In this document: piece after piece, positions 8,787 to 15,923 of the stretch
How positions within the stretch are numbered: position 1 is the first letter of the stretch
Layout: every line of letters starts with the position of its first letter
Assembly (NCBI GenBank): GCA_002747735.1
Contig: PDQE01000062.1
Coordinates: forward strand, 1 to 15,923
Reading direction: 5' to 3'
DNA: 15,923 nt
DNA from: Flavobacteriales bacterium
GTDB lineage: Bacteria; Bacteroidota; Bacteroidia; Flavobacteriales; Flavobacteriaceae
Made by a program: the position numbers and the translations under genes
The notes under the pieces: generated by a model
Database searches by the model: none
What the model was told of the DNA's origin: nothing
The model's input: only the letters and a program-made list of their open reading frames with translations

Positions 8787-10161
8787 ATGACCGTATTTCA
8801 TGTAAGTGCCGAATGTTTTCCTGTTGCCAAAGTAGGTGGATTGGCAGATGTAGTTGGGTCTCAGTGTAATTATGCCGTTTTATAACAATACTTTTACAGA
8901 AAAGAACACATTCACATCCGTTTTTAAAAGTACTGCATTCCTTGGCCACTATGAATTCGATTTTGAAGTGCTTACGCTCCGTGAAAATAATTTGGGGTAT
9001 CCTATTTATTTTATAAATGTACCTTCATTATTGTATAGGCACTATGTTTATTCTTATGAAGATACTGAGCGTTTTCTGGCTTTTCAGATTGCTGCTTTAG
9101 ATTGGATTAGTTCACAAGATAAATTACCGGATGTAGTGCACTGTCACGATCATCATACAGGACTAATACCGTTTATGATGGCACAATCGTATAAGTATAG
9201 GAGGCTATCCGGCGTTCCGTCTGTTATTACCATTCACAATGCACAATATCAAGGCTCTTTTTCTCATGATAAGGTGTATATGATACCGGAATTTGACTTT
9301 AATAAGGTGGGGTTAATTGATTGGGACCATCAAATAAATCCACTGGCAGCTGCTATTAAATCTGCCTGGAAACTAACTACGGTATCACCGCACTATATGG
9401 AAGAGTTAAAATATGCGGCTAAAGGCTTGGAAGGCCTGTTACAACATGAAACTGCAAAATGTGTAGGCATACTCAATGGAATAGATACAGATGTCTGGAA
9501 TCCAAAAACGGATGATAATTTAATTAAAAATTACACTATTGCCTCTAATGTTTCCGGAAAAAAGGCCAATAAAGAATGGCTGTGTGCAAATTTTGACTTA
9601 AATCCGGATAAGCCACTTTTTGTGTTTATTGGAAGGCTTGTTGAAGAAAAAGGTGCTGATTTATTCCCGGGTATTTTTGATTTGGCTCTTCAGGAAAATG
9701 ATATTAATATATTGCTGTTAGGTTCGGGTGAAAATCATGTAGAGTATGAATTAGACCTTTTAAAATATAAATATCCAAAACGGTATAATTGTTATATTGG
9801 ATATCATGAAAAGTTAGCCCATATTATGTATGCCGGCGGTGATTTTCTGTTAATGCCTTCACGGGTAGAACCATGCGGATTAAATCAATTGTATGCTTTG
9901 CGGTATGGTACCATACCTATCGTTAGTGAAGTAGGCGGGCTGTATGATACCGTTAAAGATATAGGTGAAGCAGGCGGCTTTGGATTTGTACACCGTTATG
10001 TAAATGTATTAGAGGTGGCTCATGCCATTCACAGAGCAGCATCGTTTTATAAAAATGATCAGAAAAACTTTAAAAAAATACGCAAAGTAATTATGGGAAA
10101 GGATCATTCATGGGAAGTATCAGCCCAAACGTATATAAATTTGTATAAATCATTAAACTAA
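8787..10161 (+). pseudogene. glgA: Glycogen synthase, interrupted by a frameshifting deletion near the N terminus
   Basis: GlgA extends alpha-1,4-glucan chains from ADP-glucose. The natural start is the ATG at 8787, giving MTVFHVSAECFPVAKVGGL with the ADP-glucose-binding Lys15 of the KxGGL motif. After Gly24 of DVVG this frame runs into unrelated residues and stops at 8883-8885 (32 codons). The remainder of the enzyme continues in the +1 frame from about 8857 to 10161 (VIMPFYNN onward). The intervening ALPKY region, about 14 residues in relatives, is reduced to 7 bases, so about 35 bases are lost. Downstream motifs are intact: HCHDHHTG, FIGRLVEEKGAD, and PSRVEPCGLNQ with its catalytic glutamate. 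A gene finder may call 8854-10161 from a TTG (435 codons), but that product lacks Lys15 and the first beta strand. An intact protein would be about 470 residues. glgC begins 6 bases after the stop. Confidence 0.85.
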
Positions 10162-10167
10162 ACTATT

Positions 10168-11430
10168 ATGAGTCATAATGTATTAGGTATTATTTTAGGA
10201 GGGGGCCAGGGCTCTAGATTGTATCCTTTGACTGAAAAACGATCAAAACCGGCTGTGCCTATAGCCGGAAAATACCGGTTAGTAGATATTCCTATTTCTA
10301 ATTGCATTAATAGTGACATTAGAAGAATGTATGTGCTTACGCAGTTTAATTCTGCTTCGTTAAACCGGCATATTAAAAATACTTATAATTTTAGTTTCTT
10401 TAGTTCTGCTTTTGTGGATGTACTGGCAGCCGAACAGACTATAAAGAGTATGAAATGGTTTCAGGGTACTGCGGATGCAGTTAGGCAAAGTATGCATCAT
10501 TTTTTACAGCACGATTTTGATTATGCCCTCATTCTTTCCGGTGACCAGCTCTATCAAATGGATTTTAATAAAATGATGAAAGAGCACATAAAAACGGGCT
10601 CGGAAATATCTATTGCTACACTTCCGGTTACGGCAAAAGAAGCCACAGGATTTGGTATTCTAAAAACCGATAATAAAAGCATCATAACTTCTTTTATAGA
10701 AAAACCTGACGCAAAAATATTATCCGATTGGACTTCTGATGTGAGTGATGAAATGAAAAATGCAGGCCGTAATTATCTTGCTTCAATGGGTATTTATATT
10801 TTTAATAAAGACCTGTTGATTGAGTTAATGAAAAATCCTGACACCAATGATTTTGGTAAAGAAATTATCCCCCAGTCTATAGAAAAGCACAAGACACTTA
10901 GCTATCAGTATGAAGGCTATTGGACAGATATTGGAAATATTGATTCATTTTTTGAAGCTAATCTGGGCCTTACCGATGCTATCCCAAAATTTAATCTTTA
11001 TAATACTGAAAAACGCGTTTATACCAGAGCAAGAATGTTACCAACTTCCAAAGTTTCCGGTACTACGTTAGACAGAACTACCCTTGCCGAAGGTTGTATA
11101 ATTCAAGCCGCAAAAATAGAACGATCCGTTATTGGTATTCGTTCCAGAATAGGTGCAGAAACTACGGTTATAAATTGCTATATGATGGGTAGTGATTATT
11201 ATGAATCGCTCGAGGATATAAGCAAGAAAAAAATACCAATTTTAATGGGAATTGGCGAGCGTTGCTTTATAAAAAATGCCATTATTGATAAGAACTGTAG
11301 AATAGGAGACGATGTAAGAATAAACGGTGGTAAACACCTTAAAGATAAAGAAACTGATAGCTATGCTATAAAAGACGGAATAGTTGTAATAAAGAAAAAT
11401 GCCACTATTCCAAAAGGTTATGTAATTTAA
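10168..11430 (+). CDS. glgC: Glucose-1-phosphate adenylyltransferase (ADP-glucose pyrophosphorylase)
   Basis: GlgC makes ADP-glucose and pyrophosphate from glucose-1-phosphate and ATP, the committed step of bacterial glycogen synthesis. The 420-residue protein has the nucleotidyltransferase signature GGGQGSRLYPLT (from residue 11), then KPAVPIAGKYRLVDIPISN, GTADAVRQ, and LSGDQLYQMD with the catalytic Asp126. FIEKP supplies Lys179, which matches the glucose-1-phosphate-binding lysine. YWTDIGNIDSFFEANL precedes a C-terminal left-handed beta-helix with hexapeptide-like repeats (for example TTLAEGCIIQAAKIERSVIG). Length and motifs are normal. It sits 6 bases after glgA and 15 bases before glgB, which supports one transcript. 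Its allosteric effectors cannot be read from the sequence. Confidence 0.97.
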   Translation: MSHNVLGIILGGGQGSRLYPLTEKRSKPAVPIAGKYRLVDIPISNCINSDIRRMYVLTQFNSASLNRHIKNTYNFSFFSSAFVDVLAAEQTIKSMKWFQGTADAVRQSMHHFLQHDFDYALILSGDQLYQMDFNKMMKEHIKTGSEISIATLPVTAKEATGFGILKTDNKSIITSFIEKPDAKILSDWTSDVSDEMKNAGRNYLASMGIYIFNKDLLIELMKNPDTNDFGKEIIPQSIEKHKTLSYQYEGYWTDIGNIDSFFEANLGLTDAIPKFNLYNTEKRVYTRARMLPTSKVSGTTLDRTTLAEGCIIQAAKIERSVIGIRSRIGAETTVINCYMMGSDYYESLEDISKKKIPILMGIGERCFIKNAIIDKNCRIGDDVRINGGKHLKDKETDSYAIKDGIVVIKKNATIPKGYVI

Positions 11431-11445
11431 AAGAATAAGCAATCA

Positions 11446-13356
11446 ATGGGGGAAGTTATACAATATAGCCTTTTTACTGATTTTGACATTGCTTTATTTA
11501 AATCCGGAAAGCATTTTAATCTTTATAATAAGTTTGGAGCCCATCTGCTTACGGCACATGGTAAAAAGGGGGTTTATTTTTCCGTTTGGGCACCGGCAGC
11601 AAAGTCGGTTTCAGTTATTGGAGATTTTAATTCATGGGATGATTTTAGGCATCCGTTATTTGTCCGATGGGATGAAAGCGGTATCTGGGAAGGTTTTATT
11701 CCGGAGGTTAAAAAAGGAATGCGTTATAAATATAAAATTCATTCAGACAATAACACTATTGTAACAGAAAAGGCAGACCCTTATGGATTGTTTTACGAAA
11801 AACCACCCGATACCGCTTCTATTGTGTGGGATATTTCGGATTATAAATGGAGAGACTCCCGGTGGATGAAAAACCGAAAGAAAAAAAATGCCTTAGACCG
11901 GCCTTTTTCTGTGTATGAAGTACAACTCAGTTCGTGGATGAAAGATGAAGATAATAAGGTGCTTTCTTACAAAGAATTGGCAAAAAAATTAGTGGATTAT
12001 GTAGTAGAAATGAATTTTACACATGTAGAGTTTATGCCGGTAATGGAGCATCCCTATGATGCGTCTTGGGGTTATCAAATTATTGGATATTTCGCTCCTA
12101 CATCGCGTTTTGGCACGCCTCAGGAATTTATGTATCTGGTAGATGAATTTCATAAAAATGATATTGGTGTAATTTTGGACTGGGTGCCTTCTCATTTTCC
12201 TTCAGATGCACATGGCTTAGGCTTTTTTGACGGAACCTGTGTCTATGAACATCCGGATAGGCGAAAGGGTTTTCATGAAGACTGGAAAAGTCTGATATTT
12301 AATTATGAACGTAATGAAGTCCGCTCTTTTCTTATTAGCAATGCGATGTTTTGGCTGGAAAAATACCATGCAGATGGTTTACGAGTAGATGCTGTTGCCT
12401 CTATGTTGTATCTGGATTATTCCAGAGAAGAAGGTCAATGGGAACCCAATGAATACGGAGGCAACGAGAACTTAGCCGCTATTTCCTTTTTAAAAGAATT
12501 TAATCAGGCCGTATATGAAAATTTTGAAGGGGTATATACCATTGCGGAAGAGTCCACTTCTTTTGAGGGGGTTACCAGATCGGTTAAAGAAAATGGCTTG
12601 GGTTTTGGTATGAAATGGATGATGGGCTGGATGCACGATACTCTGGATTATATGGGCAAAGACCCCATTTACAGGCGGTACCATCAAAACAACCTTACCT
12701 TTAGTATGACGTACGCCTTTTCCGAAAGATTTATGCTTCCACTTTCTCATGATGAGGTGGTACACGGCAAAAAATCTATCCTAAGTAGAATGCCGAATGA
12801 TGAATGGCAACGATTTGCCAATTTGAGGGTGCTATACGGCTATATGTTTACACATCCCGGAACTAAACTCCTGTTTATGGGAGGCGAGATAGGCCAATAT
12901 ACAGAATGGAATTTTAATACCGGATTAGACTGGAATTTATTAGATTTTATCCCGCATCAACAAATGCAACGGTATTTTAGAGACCTTAATGCCCTTTATA
13001 AAAAACATGGGGCGTTTTATGAAAAGGCATTTAGCCCGGAAGGTTTTGAATGGATAAGCCATGATGATTCGCTCAACTCTATTCTCACTTATATTAGAAA
13101 GGGTTATAAACCCGAAGAAGACAAAGTAGTGGTATGTAACTTTATGCCCAATACTTTAGAGAAATATAGAATAGGGATGCCCCGAAAAGGTAAGATAAAA
13201 GAAATCTTTAACAGTGATGATAAAAAATATGGTGGAAGCGGAAAAATAAATAGCCGCCAGTTTATCATTAAAAAGAAAAAATACCACGGTAAAGACTATT
13301 CCGTAGAAATTAATATACCACCATTGGGGGTGAGCGTATATGAGTTTAGAAAATAG
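11446..13356 (+). CDS. glgB: 1,4-alpha-glucan branching enzyme (GH13)
   Basis: GlgB cuts alpha-1,4 chains and rejoins them through alpha-1,6 links to branch glycogen. The 636-residue protein has one N-terminal CBM48-type domain (about residues 25-120, with VYFSVWAPAAKSVSVIGDFN), so it belongs to the shorter branching enzymes that lack the extra N-terminal module of Escherichia coli GlgB. A GH13 barrel follows. The catalytic residues are nucleophile Asp315 (DGLRVDAVASM), acid/base Glu368 (IAEESTSFEGV) and transition-state stabiliser Asp436 (LSHDEVVHGKKS). The conserved EFMPVMEHPYDASWGYQ segment is present. The C-terminal all-beta domain is complete, ending VYEFRK. The start ATG has an A-rich leader and no Shine-Dalgarno sequence. 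Confidence 0.96.
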   Translation: MGEVIQYSLFTDFDIALFKSGKHFNLYNKFGAHLLTAHGKKGVYFSVWAPAAKSVSVIGDFNSWDDFRHPLFVRWDESGIWEGFIPEVKKGMRYKYKIHSDNNTIVTEKADPYGLFYEKPPDTASIVWDISDYKWRDSRWMKNRKKKNALDRPFSVYEVQLSSWMKDEDNKVLSYKELAKKLVDYVVEMNFTHVEFMPVMEHPYDASWGYQIIGYFAPTSRFGTPQEFMYLVDEFHKNDIGVILDWVPSHFPSDAHGLGFFDGTCVYEHPDRRKGFHEDWKSLIFNYERNEVRSFLISNAMFWLEKYHADGLRVDAVASMLYLDYSREEGQWEPNEYGGNENLAAISFLKEFNQAVYENFEGVYTIAEESTSFEGVTRSVKENGLGFGMKWMMGWMHDTLDYMGKDPIYRRYHQNNLTFSMTYAFSERFMLPLSHDEVVHGKKSILSRMPNDEWQRFANLRVLYGYMFTHPGTKLLFMGGEIGQYTEWNFNTGLDWNLLDFIPHQQMQRYFRDLNALYKKHGAFYEKAFSPEGFEWISHDDSLNSILTYIRKGYKPEEDKVVVCNFMPNTLEKYRIGMPRKGKIKEIFNSDDKKYGGSGKINSRQFIIKKKKYHGKDYSVEINIPPLGVSVYEFRK

Positions 13357-13409
13357 GTTAATAATATTACCAATTATCCACAAATTCTTTAATTCTCTTA
13401 ATTATTTAG

Positions 13410-13417
13410 TACGTTTA
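13410..13417 (+). promoter_or_regulatory. Possible -7 element before the GH31 gene
   Basis: The 84-base gap between glgB and the GH31 gene holds TACGTTTA at 13410-13417, one base away from TAnnTTTG and about 23 bases before the ATG. The expected upstream TTG is not clear. This may be a secondary promoter within the glycogen cluster. Confidence 0.3.
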
Positions 13418-13440
13418 CAGCTTTATCAATTCAACATTTT

Positions 13441-15843
13441 ATGATTACCAATACTGAGTTAGAGCAAAAAGGCAACCAATTTCCTGCACAAATAACAAGA
13501 TATGAGAAAAAAGTAGATACATTCTTCTTTTATACCATAAATAACGTGGTACTACAGGTTACTATTTTTAGAGATAATGTCATCCGGTTTAGATATGCTA
13601 CTGATGGTGTTTTTGAGAATGATTTTTCCTATGCCATTACCAAGAATGTAACAAAAGGGTACAACAAATTAGAAATTGAGGAAAAAGATGAAATCTATAG
13701 CATTGTTACAGAGCGAATAATATGTGAAATAAATAAAGTTGATGCAAAAATAACGCTTTTAGATGCCAAGACTAATGAACTTATAAACAAAGACGAGTTA
13801 GGTTTTCATTGGGAAGAGAATTATCATTACGGTGGTAATATTGTAAAGATGAGTAAGAATACCATAAAAGGGGAAAGTTACTATGGCCTTGGCGATAAAC
13901 CGGAGCATCTAAATTTAAAAGGCAAACGTTTTCAAAATTGGGTAACAGACTCCTATGCCTATGAAAAAAATACAGACCCTATCTATAAAGCCATTCCGTT
14001 TTATATAGGCTTGCATAATGAAAAAGCCTACGGTATTTTCTTTGACAACTCATTTAGATCATATTTTGATTTTGCCTATGAACGCAAAGGTGTAACAAGT
14101 TTTTGGGCACAAGGTGGTGAAATGAATTATTATTTTATTTATGGGCCTGAGATGAGTGATGTAGTTGCAGATTATACAGACCTTACAGGCAAACCAAACC
14201 AAATGCCACCACTTTGGACACTGGGTTTCCACCAGTGTAAGTGGAGCTATTATCCGGAAAGCAAGTTAAGAGAGATAACCTCAAAGTTTAGAGAACTTCA
14301 AATTCCTTGCGATGCCATTTATCTCGATATAGATTATATGGATGGTTTTCGGTGTTTTACCTGGAATAACACCTATTTTCCCCATCCCAAAAAAATGGTA
14401 AAAGAATTGGCAGACGACGGTTTTAAAACCATTGCCATTATTGATCCGGGCATAAAAATAGACAGAGAATACAATGTTTTTAATGAAGCCTTAGAGAACG
14501 ATTATTTCTGCAAGCGGGCAGATGGCCCATATATGAAAGGAAAGGTATGGCCGGGCGAATGCCATTTTCCAGATTTTACGAGTAGTAAAGTAAGGGAATG
14601 GTGGTCTGGTTTGTTTAAAGAACTCATTGAAGATATTGGTATAAAAGGTGTATGGAATGATATGAATGAGCCGGCAGTGATGGAAGTTCCCAACAAAACT
14701 TTCCCTGATGATGTCCGTCATGAATACGACGGTAACTACTGCAGCCACCGAAAAGCACATAACGTTTACGGTATGCAAATGGCAAGGGCTACTTATCACG
14801 GTCTAAAGAAATTTACTTACCCCAAAAGGCCTTTTGTTATTACCAGAGCGGCATACTCCGGAACGCAGCGATATACTTCTACCTGGACGGGTGATAACGT
14901 GGCATCATGGGAACACCTTTGGATAGCCAATGTGCAAGCACAACGATTGGCTATTTCCGGATTTTCATTTGCCGGTAGTGATATAGGAGGATTTGCAGAA
15001 CAACCTACCGGAGAACTGTTTGCCCGTTGGATTCAACTGGGTATATTTCATCCGTTTTGTAGAGTGCATTCTTCCGGTGACCACGGCGATCAGGAGCCAT
15101 GGGCTTTTGGCGAAGAAATCACCAATATTGTCAGAAAATTTATTCAACTGCGGTATCAGTTGTTACCCTATTTATACACCGCTTTTTACAAATACCAGAA
15201 TAAAGGCAATCCAATGCTGAAATCACTGGTTTTATTTGACCAAAAAGACATACAGACCCATTACAGAACGGATGAATTTATATTTGGAGATAAAATTTTG
15301 GTTTGTCCTATATTAGAACCCAACGCCCAGGGCAGAAGGATGTATTTCCCCAGAGGAAACTGGTATAATTTCTGGAATGATGAACTCATTGAAGGCGGAA
15401 AAGAATTATATGTAGAGACTCGGTTGGATATTATGCCTATTTACATCAAAGAAGGGGCAATTATTCCTAAATTTCCTGTCCAGCAATATGTAGGCGAAAT
15501 AGAAATAGAGCAAATGCAACTAGACCTTTATTACAAATGCGGGAAGGAAAAATCATTTTTATATGATGATGCAGGAGATGGCTATGACTATAAAAAAGAA
15601 GGTTTTAGCTTAAGAACATTTAGTTTGGTAGGCAAAGAAAAGGAAGTAATTATTCAACAATACAAAACAGGGAAATATATTACCGGATATAAAGATTTTA
15701 AAATTAAATTACACGGTTTGCCTTTTGAAATTTCAAAAATTCAACTGGATAATGAAGAAATGAAATTTGAAACGGTAAAGGTCAATGGCGATAATACGCT
15801 TATTATAGATAAGAATTTTACGGAATTACACATCACTGGGTAA
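13441..15843 (+). CDS. Glycoside hydrolase family 31 alpha-glucosidase
   Basis: The 800-residue protein has the GH31 plan: an N-terminal beta-sandwich (to about residue 240), a catalytic barrel (about 250-590), and C-terminal beta domains. The nucleophile is Asp407 in GVWNDMNEPAVME, and the acid/base is Asp485 in WTGDNVASWEHLW. Substrate-pocket residues include WTLGFHQCKWSYY (259-271) and Asp296/Asp298 in YLDIDYMDGF, as in alpha-glucosidases. SGFSFAGSDIGGF and FHPFCRVHSS complete the family picture. There is no signal peptide, so it should act in the cytoplasm. With its place after glgA-glgC-glgB, this points to release of glucose from maltooligosaccharides or glycogen-derived glucans. Exact linkage preference (alpha-1,4 versus alpha-1,6 or alpha-xylosidase) cannot be settled by eye. 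Confidence 0.92.
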   Translation: MITNTELEQKGNQFPAQITRYEKKVDTFFFYTINNVVLQVTIFRDNVIRFRYATDGVFENDFSYAITKNVTKGYNKLEIEEKDEIYSIVTERIICEINKVDAKITLLDAKTNELINKDELGFHWEENYHYGGNIVKMSKNTIKGESYYGLGDKPEHLNLKGKRFQNWVTDSYAYEKNTDPIYKAIPFYIGLHNEKAYGIFFDNSFRSYFDFAYERKGVTSFWAQGGEMNYYFIYGPEMSDVVADYTDLTGKPNQMPPLWTLGFHQCKWSYYPESKLREITSKFRELQIPCDAIYLDIDYMDGFRCFTWNNTYFPHPKKMVKELADDGFKTIAIIDPGIKIDREYNVFNEALENDYFCKRADGPYMKGKVWPGECHFPDFTSSKVREWWSGLFKELIEDIGIKGVWNDMNEPAVMEVPNKTFPDDVRHEYDGNYCSHRKAHNVYGMQMARATYHGLKKFTYPKRPFVITRAAYSGTQRYTSTWTGDNVASWEHLWIANVQAQRLAISGFSFAGSDIGGFAEQPTGELFARWIQLGIFHPFCRVHSSGDHGDQEPWAFGEEITNIVRKFIQLRYQLLPYLYTAFYKYQNKGNPMLKSLVLFDQKDIQTHYRTDEFIFGDKILVCPILEPNAQGRRMYFPRGNWYNFWNDELIEGGKELYVETRLDIMPIYIKEGAIIPKFPVQQYVGEIEIEQMQLDLYYKCGKEKSFLYDDAGDGYDYKKEGFSLRTFSLVGKEKEVIIQQYKTGKYITGYKDFKIKLHGLPFEISKIQLDNEEMKFETVKVNGDNTLIIDKNFTELHITG

Positions 15844-15923
15844 AGTCTGCAAAATTCAATTGCTAAGTCTGGGGATGAACCTTTACATTGAACTTGTTTG
15901 AACAAATTTTCGGCCGTTTTTTT
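15844..15923. other. Short noncoding tail at the window edge
   Basis: The last 80 bases follow the GH31 stop. They contain the hexamer TTGAAC repeated as TTGAACTTGTTTGAAC (about 15886-15902), a small possible hairpin TTGTT-TG-AACAA, and CGGCCG followed by a run of T at the edge. No gene start is visible. The context is cut off, so no function is assigned. Confidence 0.3.

Noticed and set aside
8846..8862. Programmed +1 ribosomal frameshift in glgA
   Set aside because: No slippery sequence or stimulatory stop codon is at the junction, and even after a +1 shift the product would still lack about 11-12 conserved residues of the ALPKY loop. A deletion explains both facts.
1..15923. CRISPR array, tRNA, rRNA, insertion sequence or phage genes
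   Set aside because: No regularly spaced repeats, no tRNA-like cloverleaf or conserved rRNA stretches, no transposase or integrase frames and no flanking inverted repeats were seen on either strand.

Overview
The window looks like chromosomal DNA of a member of the Bacteroidetes, most likely a flavobacterium. The evidence is AT-rich DNA, start codons without clear Shine-Dalgarno sequences, promoters of the Bacteroidetes type (TTG, about 19-20 bases, TAnnTTTG), a fused SecDF protein, a secreted protease with a type IX secretion (Por) sorting tail, and a glycogen synthase of the flavobacterial type (HVSAECFPVAKVGGLADVVG). Genus and species cannot be fixed from the sequence.

Layout. Positions 1-1388 (minus strand) hold most of fhs, formate-tetrahydrofolate ligase, which is cut by the left window edge. 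A 233-base divergent region with a good promoter on each strand separates it from secDF (1622-4675), the fused SecD-SecF motor subunit of the Sec translocon. A hairpin terminator follows secDF. Next come three closely packed plus-strand genes: a secreted lysyl-endopeptidase-like serine protease (4833-6512), rlmN (6520-7569), and a signal-peptide-bearing alkaline-phosphatase-superfamily hydrolase (7585-8676). Their functions are unrelated, although the 7- and 15-base spacings suggest co-transcription.

Positions 8787-15843 form a glycogen cluster. It contains glgA (glycogen synthase), glgC (ADP-glucose pyrophosphorylase), glgB (branching enzyme) and a cytoplasmic GH31 alpha-glucosidase. GlgC makes ADP-glucose, GlgA polymerises it, GlgB adds alpha-1,6 branches, and the GH31 enzyme probably releases glucose from alpha-glucans. 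No glycogen phosphorylase or debranching enzyme lies inside the window.

The main oddity is that glgA is broken as read here. Its first 24 codons (8787-8858) are in one frame and the rest is in the +1 frame. About 35 bases that normally encode the ALPKY segment are missing at the junction. This is either a real disabling deletion or an assembly error. Everything else is well-conserved housekeeping or storage metabolism. I did not find a new multi-gene system, mobile element, CRISPR array, tRNA or rRNA.
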